From contig NZ_JABXKL010000092.1 of NCBI RefSeq assembly GCF_017114995.1, positions 1 to 64,000 on the forward strand: a DNA stretch of 64,000 nt, in the 5' to 3' direction. Shown here one piece after another: positions 24,630 through 34,009 of this stretch. Origin of the DNA: Nostoc sp. NMS9 (GTDB taxonomy: Bacteria > Cyanobacteriota > Cyanobacteriia > Cyanobacteriales > Nostocaceae). Under the pieces are notes generated by a model, which was given only the letters and a program-made list of their open reading frames with translations, searched no databases and was not told where the DNA came from. The position numbers were made by a program, and so were the translations under genes. Positions within the stretch are counted from its first letter, which is position 1. Every line of letters begins with the position of its first letter.

Positions 24630-25556
24630 TTACAAACCTTCCCAAGCAGTTCCTTTGTAGCCGTATTGAAAAATTTCTGGATGCAAAATTTCTGCCAAAA
24701 TTTCTAGAGAATCTACCAGTCGCGGCCCTGGACGATTGAAGTAAGAATTGCCATCAGTAATATAGACTCTACCAGCTTCGGTAGCGTGTAGTTTTTCCCA
24801 CTCTGGACGTTGAGTTAATAACTTGGCTTCTTGGCGAGTGCGATTTAAATCAAAGCCACAAGGCATAAAAACAATTACATCTGGATTCGTTGTTAATAAT
24901 GTTTCCCACGGCAAGATCGGAGAAGGCTGACCTGTAGTGCAAAATAGAGACTGTCCTCCTGCTAAGTTAACTAATTCAGGAATCCAATTAGCGGCGACCA
25001 TCAAAGGATCAGTCCACTCGATACAGGCGACAGTAGGTAGTTCATCTAAAGAAAGCCCTTGGATTTTTTGCTGACAAATTTTGACGCGAGCTTCTAAATT
25101 TTCTAAGACTTTTACCGAGTCTACGCCAAAGGTGTTGCCGACTCGCTCAATGTCAGCCCAAACATCTTGGAGAATATTGGGTTGTAAAGAAATAATCTGA
25201 GGTTTACTGTCAATGAGTGTAGCAACTGCCTTTTCAACATCGTGTAAGCTAACAGCACAAACATCACACTGGTCTTGAGTGAGAATATGGGTAGGCTGCA
25301 ATTGCTCTAAAACATCTGTTTTGATTTCATAAATACTAAGAGCAGATTGCAATAAATTATTCACTTCGTCGTGAATTTGGCTGCTGGAGGCATCACTGTT
25401 TAAACGTGCTTGGGTACAAATGGGGCGATTGAGGATTTCTGGAGGGTAATCGCATTCGTGCGATCGCCCCACAATAGCATTAACCAACCCTAGTGTCGCT
25501 AAAATCTCTGTTCCACCGGGAATCAGGGAAACAATTCTTACATCACTATCTGTCAT
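24630..25556 (-). CDS. BtuF-like cobalamin-binding family protein without signal peptide
   Basis: A protein of 308 residues of the periplasmic-binding TroA/BtuF fold. It opens directly with RIVSLIPGGTEILATLG, the start of the mature BtuF/FepB-type domain, and contains GRSHECDYPPEIL, LTQDQCDVCAVS, VACIEWTDPLMVAANW, and FMPCGFDLNRT. Orthologues of this group are labelled cobalamin-binding proteins. There is no signal peptide or lipobox, and the Shine-Dalgarno GGAGGT at good distance from the ATG at 25556 leaves little room for a longer N-terminus. It is thus probably cytoplasmic. No btuC/btuD lie nearby. An actual ligand is unproven. Confidence 0.8.
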   Translation of the reverse strand: MTDSDVRIVSLIPGGTEILATLGLVNAIVGRSHECDYPPEILNRPICTQARLNSDASSSQIHDEVNNLLQSALSIYEIKTDVLEQLQPTHILTQDQCDVCAVSLHDVEKAVATLIDSKPQIISLQPNILQDVWADIERVGNTFGVDSVKVLENLEARVKICQQKIQGLSLDELPTVACIEWTDPLMVAANWIPELVNLAGGQSLFCTTGQPSPILPWETLLTTNPDVIVFMPCGFDLNRTRQEAKLLTQRPEWEKLHATEAGRVYITDGNSYFNRPGPRLVDSLEILAEILHPEIFQYGYKGTAWEGL

Positions 25557-26153
25557 CGCTCCACCTCCGCAAAAGCTGCCTTTACCTTAAGTTTGGCAGA
25601 ATTTGAGCCATTAGGTATCTTTCTCTAGGAGAATCAAGGGTATTTTGCTAGTCAGTACTAAGCAAGAAATCGTACTAGTACAGCACAGCGTAAATAAACT
25701 AATACCAATTTTTTATGAAGACGCATAGAAATAACCCCACCGCCTACAGCACCTCCCCAAAGCATCGGGGAGGTTGGGAGGGGTCAACCCCTTCTCTGCG
25801 AGACGCTACGCGAACGGGGAATTCAAAATTCAAAATTCAAAATTCACGCATTACAATCCCCATAAATAAATTTAAAAATACTATACTACTTGTACTACTT
25901 GATAGTAGAATTACTTAATAGTGAAATTACTTGAAATGCTAATTATCCTCTGGCAAAAATCACTGTTATGAAGTAACAGAAGTAATCAGCAAAATCTAGC
26001 TTATAGCTAATTAGCTAGAATTATAAAATTTAATTAGAAAAATTATACTTTCCGGTTATGAAAAACCATATCAAGTAATTGTAGTTATACAAAGACAGTT
26101 CTACTTTTTCCGTAGAACTGCAAGTCCAAATTATTTCTTCTTGAGGGCAACTA
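25557..26153. other. Intergenic region with hairpin repeats, no gene seen
   Basis: A 597-base spacer. CCTCCCCAAAGCATCGGGGAGG at about 25761-25783 is a short hairpin, and CTGCGAGACGCTACGCGAA at about 25796-25815 belongs to a dispersed family also found at 32190 and 39350. TTCAAAATTCAAAATTC follows. The rest is AT-rich. The small plus-strand frame across the repeats is not a gene. Confidence 0.5.
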
Positions 26154-28373
26154 ATGCAGGTCGTGTCAGCTAGAGATATTACAGAGCACAACCAGGCCCA
26201 AGAGGCTTTACGAATCAGAGAAAATAGTCGGCGAAAACAAAGTCAGACACTGGTGCAACTGGCAAGAAGCAAGACATTTCAGCAAGGTAATCTCAATGCG
26301 GTGTTGAGAGAAATCACAGAAACTGCTGCTCAGACGCTGTTAGTAGAGCGAGTGGGGGTATGGTTATATAATGAAGAACGTTCAAAAATTGAATGCATTA
26401 ATTTGTATGATGTCAAGACTAAAGAGCATACCTTTGGTAACTCCCTTTTAAAAACAAATTTTCCTGCTTATTTCCAGGCTTTAGAAGAGGAACGTACCAT
26501 TGCCGCAGATGATGCCAGAAACGACACCAGAACCCAAGAATTATCCGAGTCTTATCTTTCAGTTTTGGGCATCACATCTATACTAGATGCACCAATTTGG
26601 CTAGAGGGCCATTTGGTAGGCGTAGTGTGTCACGAACACATAGGCGAAGGTCGCCAATGGACTTTAGAAGAAGAGAGTTTTGCTGGCTCAATTGCAGATT
26701 TTGTGACGCTGGCTATAGAAGCGAGCGAGCGAAACGTCGTACAGGAAGCACTGCGACAGAGTGAGGCACAATTTCGGGCGATTTTTGAGCGTTCCTCTAT
26801 CGGCATTGGACTTATAGATATGAAAGGGCAGATAGTCGATACTAATCTGGCATTGTGCGAGATTTTCGGATACAGCCGAGAAGAGTTATACGGCAAGTGC
26901 TTTACAGATTACATTTCCATAGAAAGGGAGGATTTAAAACTTTACAAACAACTGATGTCAGGAATTCGCACAGACTTAAAGAGAACTTCGAGGGACGGTT
27001 TACAACCCTCCAAACATCAGAAACAGCTTGTCGAAAGACATCGGATTGAGATAGAAAGACGCTGCCAGCATCAAAATGGTAGCTTAGTTTGGACTCATCT
27101 CTCTGTTTCTGTTATACCAGGCAGCAATGGTGAACCTGAGTTTTTTCTAGCGATGATTGAGGATATTACTGAACGTAAGCAAACAGAGTTGAAACTACGT
27201 GCCTCTCAAGAAGCAGCAGAAGCTGCCAGTCGGGCAAAAAGTGAATTTTTGGCAACCATGAGCCATGAGTTGCGGACGCCTCTGAATGCGATTATGGGTT
27301 TGTCACAGTTACTGCAACAAGAAATAGTTGGCTCTCTGAATGAAAAGCAGAACGAATATGTAAGTTGTATATATAGTAGTGGTGAACATCTGCTGGCAGT
27401 GATTAACGATATCCTTGACTTATCTAAGGTAGAAGCAGGTAAAGAGGAACTGTTACTATCATCTTTGTCGGTGGCAGATATATGTAATTATGCCATCTGG
27501 ACAGTGCGCGATCGCGCCTCAGAAAAGGGATTGCAACTCACATATGAAATTGACCAAGAAGCTGATATTTGTATTGCTGATGAGCGGCGCATCAAGCAAA
27601 TGCTACTCAACTTGCTGACCAATGCCATTAAATTTACCCCAGCAGGTGAAGTATCGCTGGTAGTCAAAAAAGTGCCACAAGGGATAACGTTTACAGTTTC
27701 AGATACTGGTATTGGTATAGATTCAAGCCAGTTTCAATTTCTATTTGAACCGTTTAAACAGCTTGACAGTCGATTAAATCGGCAGTATGAAGGCACTGGT
27801 TTGGGTTTAGCCTTGACGCGTAAATTAGCGCGTTTACATGGTGGAGATGTTACCGTGACATCAACTTTAGGAAAGGGCAGTCAGTTCACTCTGTTTCTAC
27901 CAAATCCAGAGCATCCGGGAAATGGGGAAAATGAGACAAATGAGATAGATGAAACAGAAGAGGAAGCAAATTTTACCTCGTCCTCTTCTTCTTCAGTCAT
28001 CCCCACAAATAAAACTATTTTGCTTGTAGAAGAAGAGGAAAATACAGCAACACTGTTGCAAGATTATCTCTACACAATTGGCTACCAAGTCAAGTGGATA
28101 GATAATAGTAACGACTTTTTGAAACAGGTACAAAGCTTTCAACCAGATTTAGTTTTTTTTGATTTCCAGTTAGTAAAAGATATTCATATCTGGAATTTGC
28201 TGAATATCCTTAGACAAGAGCCTTATCGGAAACATTTACCGATTGTAATGATGACCTTTAGCGAACCTTTAGAGGAGGATATTGCCATGCTGCCAGGTAG
28301 TGTTAATGACTACCTTATCAAGCCAATTTGCATAGTCCAGCTAGAGTCAATCCTGATGAAATACTTTACTTAA
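26154..28373 (+). CDS. Hybrid histidine kinase: GAF, PAS, HisKA, HATPase, receiver
   Basis: A soluble sensor kinase of 739 residues. A short N-terminal relic of a PAC motif (ARDITEHNQAQEAL, residues 6-19) precedes a GAF domain (about 30-190) and a PAS/PAC domain (about 200-345, ending MIEDITERKQ). HisKA follows with the phosphoacceptor in MSHELRTPLNAIMG, then HATPase with NLLTNAIKFT, DTGIGID and GTGLGLALT. An acidic and serine-rich linker leads to a C-terminal receiver, which has DLVFFDFQL as the likely phosphorylation site but EEEE in place of the usual acidic pair. The N-terminal stub suggests loss of an upstream PAS domain. An in-frame TGA lies just before the start. There is no adjacent regulator. 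Confidence 0.87.
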   Translation: MQVVSARDITEHNQAQEALRIRENSRRKQSQTLVQLARSKTFQQGNLNAVLREITETAAQTLLVERVGVWLYNEERSKIECINLYDVKTKEHTFGNSLLKTNFPAYFQALEEERTIAADDARNDTRTQELSESYLSVLGITSILDAPIWLEGHLVGVVCHEHIGEGRQWTLEEESFAGSIADFVTLAIEASERNVVQEALRQSEAQFRAIFERSSIGIGLIDMKGQIVDTNLALCEIFGYSREELYGKCFTDYISIEREDLKLYKQLMSGIRTDLKRTSRDGLQPSKHQKQLVERHRIEIERRCQHQNGSLVWTHLSVSVIPGSNGEPEFFLAMIEDITERKQTELKLRASQEAAEAASRAKSEFLATMSHELRTPLNAIMGLSQLLQQEIVGSLNEKQNEYVSCIYSSGEHLLAVINDILDLSKVEAGKEELLLSSLSVADICNYAIWTVRDRASEKGLQLTYEIDQEADICIADERRIKQMLLNLLTNAIKFTPAGEVSLVVKKVPQGITFTVSDTGIGIDSSQFQFLFEPFKQLDSRLNRQYEGTGLGLALTRKLARLHGGDVTVTSTLGKGSQFTLFLPNPEHPGNGENETNEIDETEEEANFTSSSSSSVIPTNKTILLVEEEENTATLLQDYLYTIGYQVKWIDNSNDFLKQVQSFQPDLVFFDFQLVKDIHIWNLLNILRQEPYRKHLPIVMMTFSEPLEEDIAMLPGSVNDYLIKPICIVQLESILMKYFT

Positions 28374-28432
28374 TTACTCATAAAAATGCATTTTTGTATG
28401 AACAATTAGTGAAAAAAACATACTATATATTT

Positions 28433-28879
28433 TTACTTTGACTGTGAAAATATTTTTCTCATTTTCACATGGAGAATACTGGCTTCTTCAAATATTTCTC
28501 CTTCTTCTACAAAATCGAGTTTTTTGTATAAATCTTTCACATATTCTTGAGCATGAATCACTACTTCTGGAATATTTTGGTTAGCTATCACCTGTAGGGC
28601 ATTTTCCATAATTTTCTTACCAATACCTTGCCCTCTAACTGTCGATAAAACAGCTAACCTTTCTATCTTGGCAGTTTTATGATCTAAATATCTGATTCTG
28701 GCAGTACCCACAACTTCCACATTTAAATAAGCAATTAGATGATCGGATATTTCATCTTTGCCATCAAATTCTAAAGTGGGATCTACCCCTTGTTCTTCTT
28801 GAAAAACTGATTTTCTAATTGCTTTAATTGCCGGAAAATCTTTAGGTAATTCAGCAACTTTTATAACTAAATTACTCAT
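28433..28879 (-). CDS. GNAT-family N-acetyltransferase (ElaA-like)
   Basis: A cytoplasmic acetyltransferase of 148 residues. The acetyl-CoA binding motif A is seen as IERLAVLSTVRGQGIGKKIM (residues 71-90), and the C-terminal strand includes VIHAQEYVKDLYKKLDF. The early FQEEQGVDPTLEFDG segment is typical of the YjcF/ElaA subgroup. The acceptor substrate is unknown. It stands alone between the hybrid kinase (convergent) and putA, with a palindromic repeat at 28931-29017 on its putA side. Confidence 0.82.
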   Translation of the reverse strand: MSNLVIKVAELPKDFPAIKAIRKSVFQEEQGVDPTLEFDGKDEISDHLIAYLNVEVVGTARIRYLDHKTAKIERLAVLSTVRGQGIGKKIMENALQVIANQNIPEVVIHAQEYVKDLYKKLDFVEEGEIFEEASILHVKMRKIFSQSK

Positions 28880-28930
28880 GAAACTCTCTTTGAGGTTACT
28901 ACCTATTGTAGTTTAACGTGAGTTTGATAC

Positions 28931-29017
28931 ACCTCTCCGTGCTTTGAACTAAAGTTGAAGTCTGTCCCTCTTTGAGTCGGAGAGGGAAGATTTGACGTAG
29001 TAAAATCAGGGAGAGGT
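28931..29017. repeat. Nested palindromic repeat, possible putA terminator
   Basis: The outer arms ACCTCTCC (28931-28938) and GGAGAGGT (29010-29017) enclose an inner CCCTCTTTGAGTCGGAGAGGG stem. The element is shaped like a small non-autonomous mobile repeat. It lies just downstream of putA on the minus strand. Confidence 0.5.
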
Positions 29018-29072
29018 GTTTTGATTGGGCTAATTAGACGGACACTATATTAGCCGTAGAATTCACGTTAGT

Positions 29073-32066
29073 TTAATCTGCTCCTTCAATTGGTGCAAAA
29101 CCTTGACGTTGAATATTTTCTGTCACCGCGCGTGGTTCTAAAAATTGCAGTAAGTAATCAGGGCCGCCTGCTTTAGAACCTACTCCAGAAAGTTTGAATC
29201 CACCAAAGGGTTGCCGTCCAACGATCGCTCCGGTAATATTGCGGTTGATGTACAAATTCCCGACTTCAAATTCTGTCTGCGCCTGCTGAATGTGTGAAGG
29301 CGTTCTAGAATAAAGTCCGCCAGTCAAAGCATAGTTTGTACCGTTGGCGACTGCTAAGGCTTCTTGGAAATCTTTCACCCGAATTACCGCTAGCACAGGG
29401 CCAAAAATTTCTTCCTGGGAAATTACCGCATTTGGCGATACTTCACTAAAGATGACTGGGCCGATAAAATATCCTTGTTCGGGTGCTGGTAATTCCAAGG
29501 CTAATTGTGCTTCTGCCTTACCCTTCTCAATATACTCGCGGATGCGATCGCGGGCATTAGCATCAATTACTGGCCCAACTTGTGTACTCGGTAACTCTGC
29601 TTCCCCAATGTTCAAGGATTTTGTCGCTTCTACCAACCGTTGCACAAAGGCATCATAAATCGGTTGCAGCACAATCACCCTAGAGGCGGCAGAACATTTT
29701 TGGCCGCTGTAACCAAATGCCGACTGCACTACCCCCACAACTGCTTGGTCTAAATCAGCACTTTCATCGACAATAATTGCATTCTTGCCACCCATTTCAG
29801 CAATCACCCGTTTCATGTGTTTCTGTCCGGGTTTCAAAGTTGCCGCCTCTGCGTAAATTCTACAACCTACTTCCTGGGAACCAGTAAAAGCAATTACATG
29901 AGTATCTGGATGATTTACCAAGTAAGCGCCGACTTGCGAACCCTTGCCAGGTACGTATTGAAATACACCTTTGGGAAAACCAGCATCTACCAAGATTTCT
30001 GTGAGTTTTGCTGCAATCACAGAAGACGTTTCAGCAGGTTTGAGGAGAGTACAATTGCCTGAAACCAAAGCTGCAACAGTCATTCCACAAGCGATCGCTA
30101 GCGGGAAATTCCAAGGAGAAATCACTACAGCAATACCACGTGGTTGGTAAATATAATGATTAGTTTCACCTGGAATGTCATAATTCACACCTTCATCTAA
30201 CCGTTCTATCTCATCAGCGTAGTACCGACAGAAATCTATCGCTTCCGAAACCTCTCCATCAGCTTCCTTAACTGGTTTCCCAACTTCCAAAACTATCCAA
30301 ACTGAAAGTTCGGCGCGGCGTTCTTCCATCAAATCACCCGCTTTCCGCAAAATATCAGCGCGTTGTTTAGCTGGTGTTTTCTTCCACCCAGGAAACGCCG
30401 CTTTCGCAGCTTGTATTGCCTGTTCCGCCTGTTCAACGCTAATCAACCCAACTTTACCAATTACCTTACTAAAATTAGAAGGATTGAGAGAATCAACAAA
30501 TTCCGGCGTATTGACATACTCGCCATTAATCAGTGGTAAATAAGTTTTACCCAACTGTTGGCGAACGTTTTGGAAAGCTTGCGTTGCCTTCATTCTTACC
30601 TCTTCATCAGCGTAATCGGTATCAGCAGCACCGAGGAAATGAGAGTTAGGAGTTAGGAGTGAGGAGTTAGGAGTTAAAGAGTTTTTTTCTTCTTTGACAA
30701 TCGGCGCTGCTAATAATTCCTCAATTGGACGATTTTCGAGATTTTGCCGTAGAAAAGAACTATTAGCTGTATTTTCCAACAATCGGCGAATTAAATACGC
30801 CATCCCAGGTAATAATTCACCGTAGGGACAGTAAACTCTGACTCGGTAACCTTTGTCAACTAACGCCTTGGCAACTTTATCACCCATACCGTAGAGGACT
30901 TGCAATTCAAAGCGACGGCGGGGGACATTTAAACTTTCAGCTATGGCAATGGCGCGAGAGTGCGATCGCACATTATGGCTACCAATGGCAGAATAGACAT
31001 ATTGATGATTTTCTAACAACAACTGAGTGATGGTTTCAAAGTTAGCATCAGTTGCCACTTTGTCGTTGTAAACTGGCTGTTTCCAATGCTTTTGCGCTGC
31101 TTTAATAGTTTCTTGATCCCAATATGCGCCTTTCACCAAGCGAATTGTTAAAGGATAACCGCGCTGTTTCAACCAAGAAATTAGGTCTAGGGTATCTTGT
31201 TCGCTATCACGCAGATATGCTTGAATTGTCATGCCAATATCTGTACGTTGCCGAAACTCTTCTTCTAGTAAGAGTTTTTTCAGGATGCTGAGAGTTATAT
31301 TCTTATAGGCATACTGTTCCATATCAAAATGCACAGCTGCGCCTAATTCTTTGGCACGACGTAAGAGAATCCGAATGCGATCGCTAACTCGCTCCTCACT
31401 ACCTTTAGCATCTAATGGGTCAAATTGGGAATAAAACGCCGTTAACTTCACAGAAACCTGAACTTTTGGAATTGCTTCGCCATCAGCCTCATCAATAGCC
31501 GGGATAGCTGCCCAATTCTTTGATGCTTCCACCAATTGTTGGATTAATTCTAGATAGCGTTCTAGATAAGACTGCGCTTCCGCTTCGGTAATTACGGCTT
31601 CACCAAGTAAGTCGATGGTAAAAGCCATTTTTTCTTTTCGCAGTCGTTCAACTGTTTTGATGACTTGTTTAATATTTTCCCCAGAAATATATTTATGAGC
31701 AAGAGTCTCAACTGCTGTACCAACGGTTGTAGCAGCAACTTGTCCTGGCATAGAGTCGGGATTAGCAAAGTTTAGCATTCCCTTCAAAGCTGCCGGTAAT
31801 TCTACAGATTCATCGCCTAAATATTCTTGTAAATGTGAGGCAATTTCTGATTTACTGTGCAAAGCAGGTAGCGTATCTATAAAGCGAAATAGTTGCACCC
31901 GCAACCCAGGATTACTCATCGCCCAAGCTAGTAATTTATCATCCCAACGCATTTGATCCCGCAGGGAAGAAAAAAACGAACGATTTTCCTGCGTTGCGGC
32001 TAGAAGTTGTTTAGCAATTTCTTGGGTTTTAGCTTCGTAGGTGCTTGTTTGTACTTGTAATACCAC
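29073..32066 (-). CDS. putA: Bifunctional proline dehydrogenase / P5C dehydrogenase
   Basis: An enzyme of 997 residues that oxidises proline to glutamate. The N-terminal FAD-dependent proline dehydrogenase spans about 90-460 (VSVKLTAFYSQFDPLD, IRLVKGAYWDQETI, GSHNVRSHSRA). The C-terminal NAD-dependent aldehyde dehydrogenase spans about 500-985 (VISPWNFPLAIACGM, VIAEMGGKNAIIVD, and catalytic Cys in GQKCSAASR). There is no N-terminal DNA-binding domain, so it does not regulate itself as E. coli PutA does. Translation starts at GTG 32066. The linker joining the domains contains a short repeat-derived insertion (about residues 463-476, SLTPNSSLLTPNSH). This gene could supply nitrogen and carbon from proline. 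Confidence 0.93.
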   Translation of the reverse strand: MVLQVQTSTYEAKTQEIAKQLLAATQENRSFFSSLRDQMRWDDKLLAWAMSNPGLRVQLFRFIDTLPALHSKSEIASHLQEYLGDESVELPAALKGMLNFANPDSMPGQVAATTVGTAVETLAHKYISGENIKQVIKTVERLRKEKMAFTIDLLGEAVITEAEAQSYLERYLELIQQLVEASKNWAAIPAIDEADGEAIPKVQVSVKLTAFYSQFDPLDAKGSEERVSDRIRILLRRAKELGAAVHFDMEQYAYKNITLSILKKLLLEEEFRQRTDIGMTIQAYLRDSEQDTLDLISWLKQRGYPLTIRLVKGAYWDQETIKAAQKHWKQPVYNDKVATDANFETITQLLLENHQYVYSAIGSHNVRSHSRAIAIAESLNVPRRRFELQVLYGMGDKVAKALVDKGYRVRVYCPYGELLPGMAYLIRRLLENTANSSFLRQNLENRPIEELLAAPIVKEEKNSLTPNSSLLTPNSHFLGAADTDYADEEVRMKATQAFQNVRQQLGKTYLPLINGEYVNTPEFVDSLNPSNFSKVIGKVGLISVEQAEQAIQAAKAAFPGWKKTPAKQRADILRKAGDLMEERRAELSVWIVLEVGKPVKEADGEVSEAIDFCRYYADEIERLDEGVNYDIPGETNHYIYQPRGIAVVISPWNFPLAIACGMTVAALVSGNCTLLKPAETSSVIAAKLTEILVDAGFPKGVFQYVPGKGSQVGAYLVNHPDTHVIAFTGSQEVGCRIYAEAATLKPGQKHMKRVIAEMGGKNAIIVDESADLDQAVVGVVQSAFGYSGQKCSAASRVIVLQPIYDAFVQRLVEATKSLNIGEAELPSTQVGPVIDANARDRIREYIEKGKAEAQLALELPAPEQGYFIGPVIFSEVSPNAVISQEEIFGPVLAVIRVKDFQEALAVANGTNYALTGGLYSRTPSHIQQAQTEFEVGNLYINRNITGAIVGRQPFGGFKLSGVGSKAGGPDYLLQFLEPRAVTENIQRQGFAPIEGAD
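30640..30680 (-). repeat. GAGTTAG heptamer tract inserted in-frame in putA
   Basis: GAGAGTTAGGAGTTAGGAGT and its continuation are the same heptamer repeats seen in spacers at 20560, 22800 and 38100. On the coding strand they are read as repeating LTPNS units in the linker between the two catalytic domains. Confidence 0.75.
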
Positions 32067-32502
32067 TGATAATAACTCCGTTAATCAAGGCAAGGCTTTT
32101 TGTCGAAAGCTTGTGTCTTCTATTTTGACGCTTTCATTTAGCTGTCACCATTATGCGGAATTCGTAATTAGGAATATTTGCCATTCGCGTAGCGTCTCGT
32201 AGAGAACGAGAGAAGCAAGCTACCTAATTCGTAATTCCTATAGCGCAAGGATTCCATTGATTTCAAATGGATGATTTACTTACGCTGTGCAGTTTTAGGG
32301 ACTAGCCCTTTCAAAGTGGGTAAAATTTTGCTCAATAAACTCTCTTTAACCTATTAACTCTGTATTCTCTGTGCCCTGTGGTTAAATAAAATACTTTTAA
32401 ACCGCACAGACGCGGAGGGCGCAGAGAGAAAAAAAGAGATTTTACCAGTCACCTTGAAAGGGCTAGTTTTAGGGACTTGCAATTAAAGTATGCTGTTCTA
32501 TG
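32067..32502. repeat. Repeat-rich spacer between putA and the IS4 element
   Basis: Contains ATTCGCGTAGCGTCTCGTAGAGAACGAGAG (about 32185-32215, GCGTCTC family). It also holds a pair of arms, GTTTTAGGGACTAGCCCTTTCAA (32293 on) and TTGAAAGGGCTAGTTTTAGGGAC (32453 on), that are partly inverted and partly direct. Another element is the CTCTGTGCCCTGTGGTT type at about 32362. No gene is seen. Confidence 0.5.
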
Positions 32503-32503
32503 G

Positions 32504-32513
32504 CGCTATAGGT
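32504..32513 (+). repeat. Left target-site duplication of the IS4 element
   Basis: CGCTATAGGT occurs here and again at 34000-34009, exactly bordering the two inverted repeat ends. A 10-bp duplication is within the range known for the IS4 family. Confidence 0.85.
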
Positions 32514-33999
32514 CAATACGGTTCAGTTAAGGCTATGCAGTGCTTGAAACAACAAACACAGGAGGAATCGTTTTTGTGCCAGTACCTCTGTGTTTAACTT
32601 TTTTCGAGCGAAATTTTGATACAGGCTTTTTCACAACCCAAGGGTTGCTTCTATGAACCCTTTCAGGTAAAACTTGGTCTAAAATCTCCAGAGTTAACCA
32701 ATTCAAAAAAAGGGAAGTTGTTGTGGTTGTAAACGTTGGAATTTAGGAATAGCACGACGAAGAACTCGCAACGTTCCTGTGAAACTTAGACGCAAAGGTG
32801 CAACGTCTGCACTGGTTGCAGCTTGAAAAATTAACGTTCTTACAGCCCAATGCCCCAATAACAAACCGTAAACCTCTTGCACTACCTCCCGTGGTTTTTG
32901 AGAACGAATATGAGTTTTTCGTCCCAAAAGATGTACTTTGAGTTCATCAATCGTATTCTCGACCTCCCAACGCTCATGGTATTGGCAAGCGAGTAATTGG
33001 GCTGGAAACTTCTCAATATCTAATAAGCTCGTAATTAAGCGGTATCTAATCTGTTCTTCTGGGTTATCAAGATGATCAATTGTGTACTCGATAACTCTTA
33101 CCAATATTGGCTCGAAACCCTTCTTTCGGAAATTGCCAGATGGATGAATCCAACTTAAATACGAACCATCGTCTAAAGTTTTTTCGCTTAAAAATTTAAC
33201 GTTGCCAGGAATTCTTCCTAGATAATCACAACCCCTACATACTGTTCTTTGCACCATAGCATAAGAATGTAACCCCCTATCCCACATCAATAACATTCCC
33301 GATGTGACTGAGCGCAATAACTTTAATGCCCTTACTCGCTCTCCAATCCGATATGGGCACATTAGTGCGTCAAAAATTAAATGTGTTCCACCCTCTATCA
33401 AAATGACTAATCTAACTTTTGGAAATGCCGCTCGCGTCCCAGGACGACTACCAGGACGACCAAAAACCCTTGCGTTTTCATCACTATCTGGGATATCTAA
33501 GCAGGTTCCATCAATCACTACAATTCTTAACCCGTTTAGAAAAGCTCCTATTGTTTCCCTATTGGCCATTGGTCGCACCAACTGATGAAACAATTCCCTC
33601 ATTACCCCTGCTCCTAATCGCTGTCTGGCTTGGGTAATGGCTGATTTACAAGGAAATTGCCAATATTTGCCTAGTTTAACCCATGCCTCTGAAAGACCAT
33701 CAATTAGGTTTTTTAGCACATCCCGCATTGAGTCTCTTGACCACAGGCTCATTGCTACTATTAGACAAACTACCAGTTGTGCTGGTAACGAACGATAACG
33801 TTCCTCTTTGACTCTAGTTTTAGCGATCGCCTGTTCAATTGCCTCTATTGGAATGGCTGTCTCTATTGCTTTGAATATCTCAGTACTTTGTATCCTGGGA
33901 GACACTAAGGAGAATTCTTTGAGATGCACCGTACTTGATTTCGATTTTTGGAAACAATACCTAATTTACAACTATTTGAGCCTTAACTGAACCGTATTG
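32514..33999 (-). mobile_element. Complete IS4-family insertion sequence, 1486 bp
   Basis: The ends are inverted repeats of 21 bp: CAATACGGTTCAGTTAAGG from 32514, and its complement ending at 33999. Both are flanked by the perfect 10-bp direct repeat CGCTATAGGT. The element contains one transposase gene (GTG start 33929, stop 32703) and about 170 bp of noncoding DNA at its left end. Intact ends, an open transposase frame and an unmutated target duplication indicate a young, possibly active copy. It inserted in noncoding DNA and interrupts no gene. Confidence 0.92.
32703..33929 (-). CDS. IS4-family transposase
   Basis: A DDE transposase of 408 residues. The N-terminal domain (about 10-110) is of the IS4 N-terminal type. 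The catalytic residues are D140 in VVIDGTCLD, D217 in LLMWDRGL, and E324 in the signature Y317-x2-R320-x3-E324-x6-K331 (YHERWEVENTIDELK). This Y-R-E-K spacing defines the IS4 family. Translation begins at GTG 33929. There are no frameshifts or stops. It differs from the truncated transposase at the left edge of the window. Confidence 0.92.
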   Translation of the reverse strand: MHLKEFSLVSPRIQSTEIFKAIETAIPIEAIEQAIAKTRVKEERYRSLPAQLVVCLIVAMSLWSRDSMRDVLKNLIDGLSEAWVKLGKYWQFPCKSAITQARQRLGAGVMRELFHQLVRPMANRETIGAFLNGLRIVVIDGTCLDIPDSDENARVFGRPGSRPGTRAAFPKVRLVILIEGGTHLIFDALMCPYRIGERVRALKLLRSVTSGMLLMWDRGLHSYAMVQRTVCRGCDYLGRIPGNVKFLSEKTLDDGSYLSWIHPSGNFRKKGFEPILVRVIEYTIDHLDNPEEQIRYRLITSLLDIEKFPAQLLACQYHERWEVENTIDELKVHLLGRKTHIRSQKPREVVQEVYGLLLGHWAVRTLIFQAATSADVAPLRLSFTGTLRVLRRAIPKFQRLQPQQLPFF

Positions 34000-34009
34000 C
34001 GCTATAGGT
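33979..34009. repeat. Right inverted repeat and target duplication of the IS4 element
   Basis: The right inverted repeat lies at 33979-33999 (complement of 32514-32534, 21 of 21 bases), followed immediately by CGCTATAGGT at 34000-34009. Confidence 0.85.

Noticed and set aside
25715..25918. Small plus-strand ORF of 67 residues
   Set aside because: It is read across hairpin and TTCAAAATTC repeats, with no ribosome site or recognisable motif.
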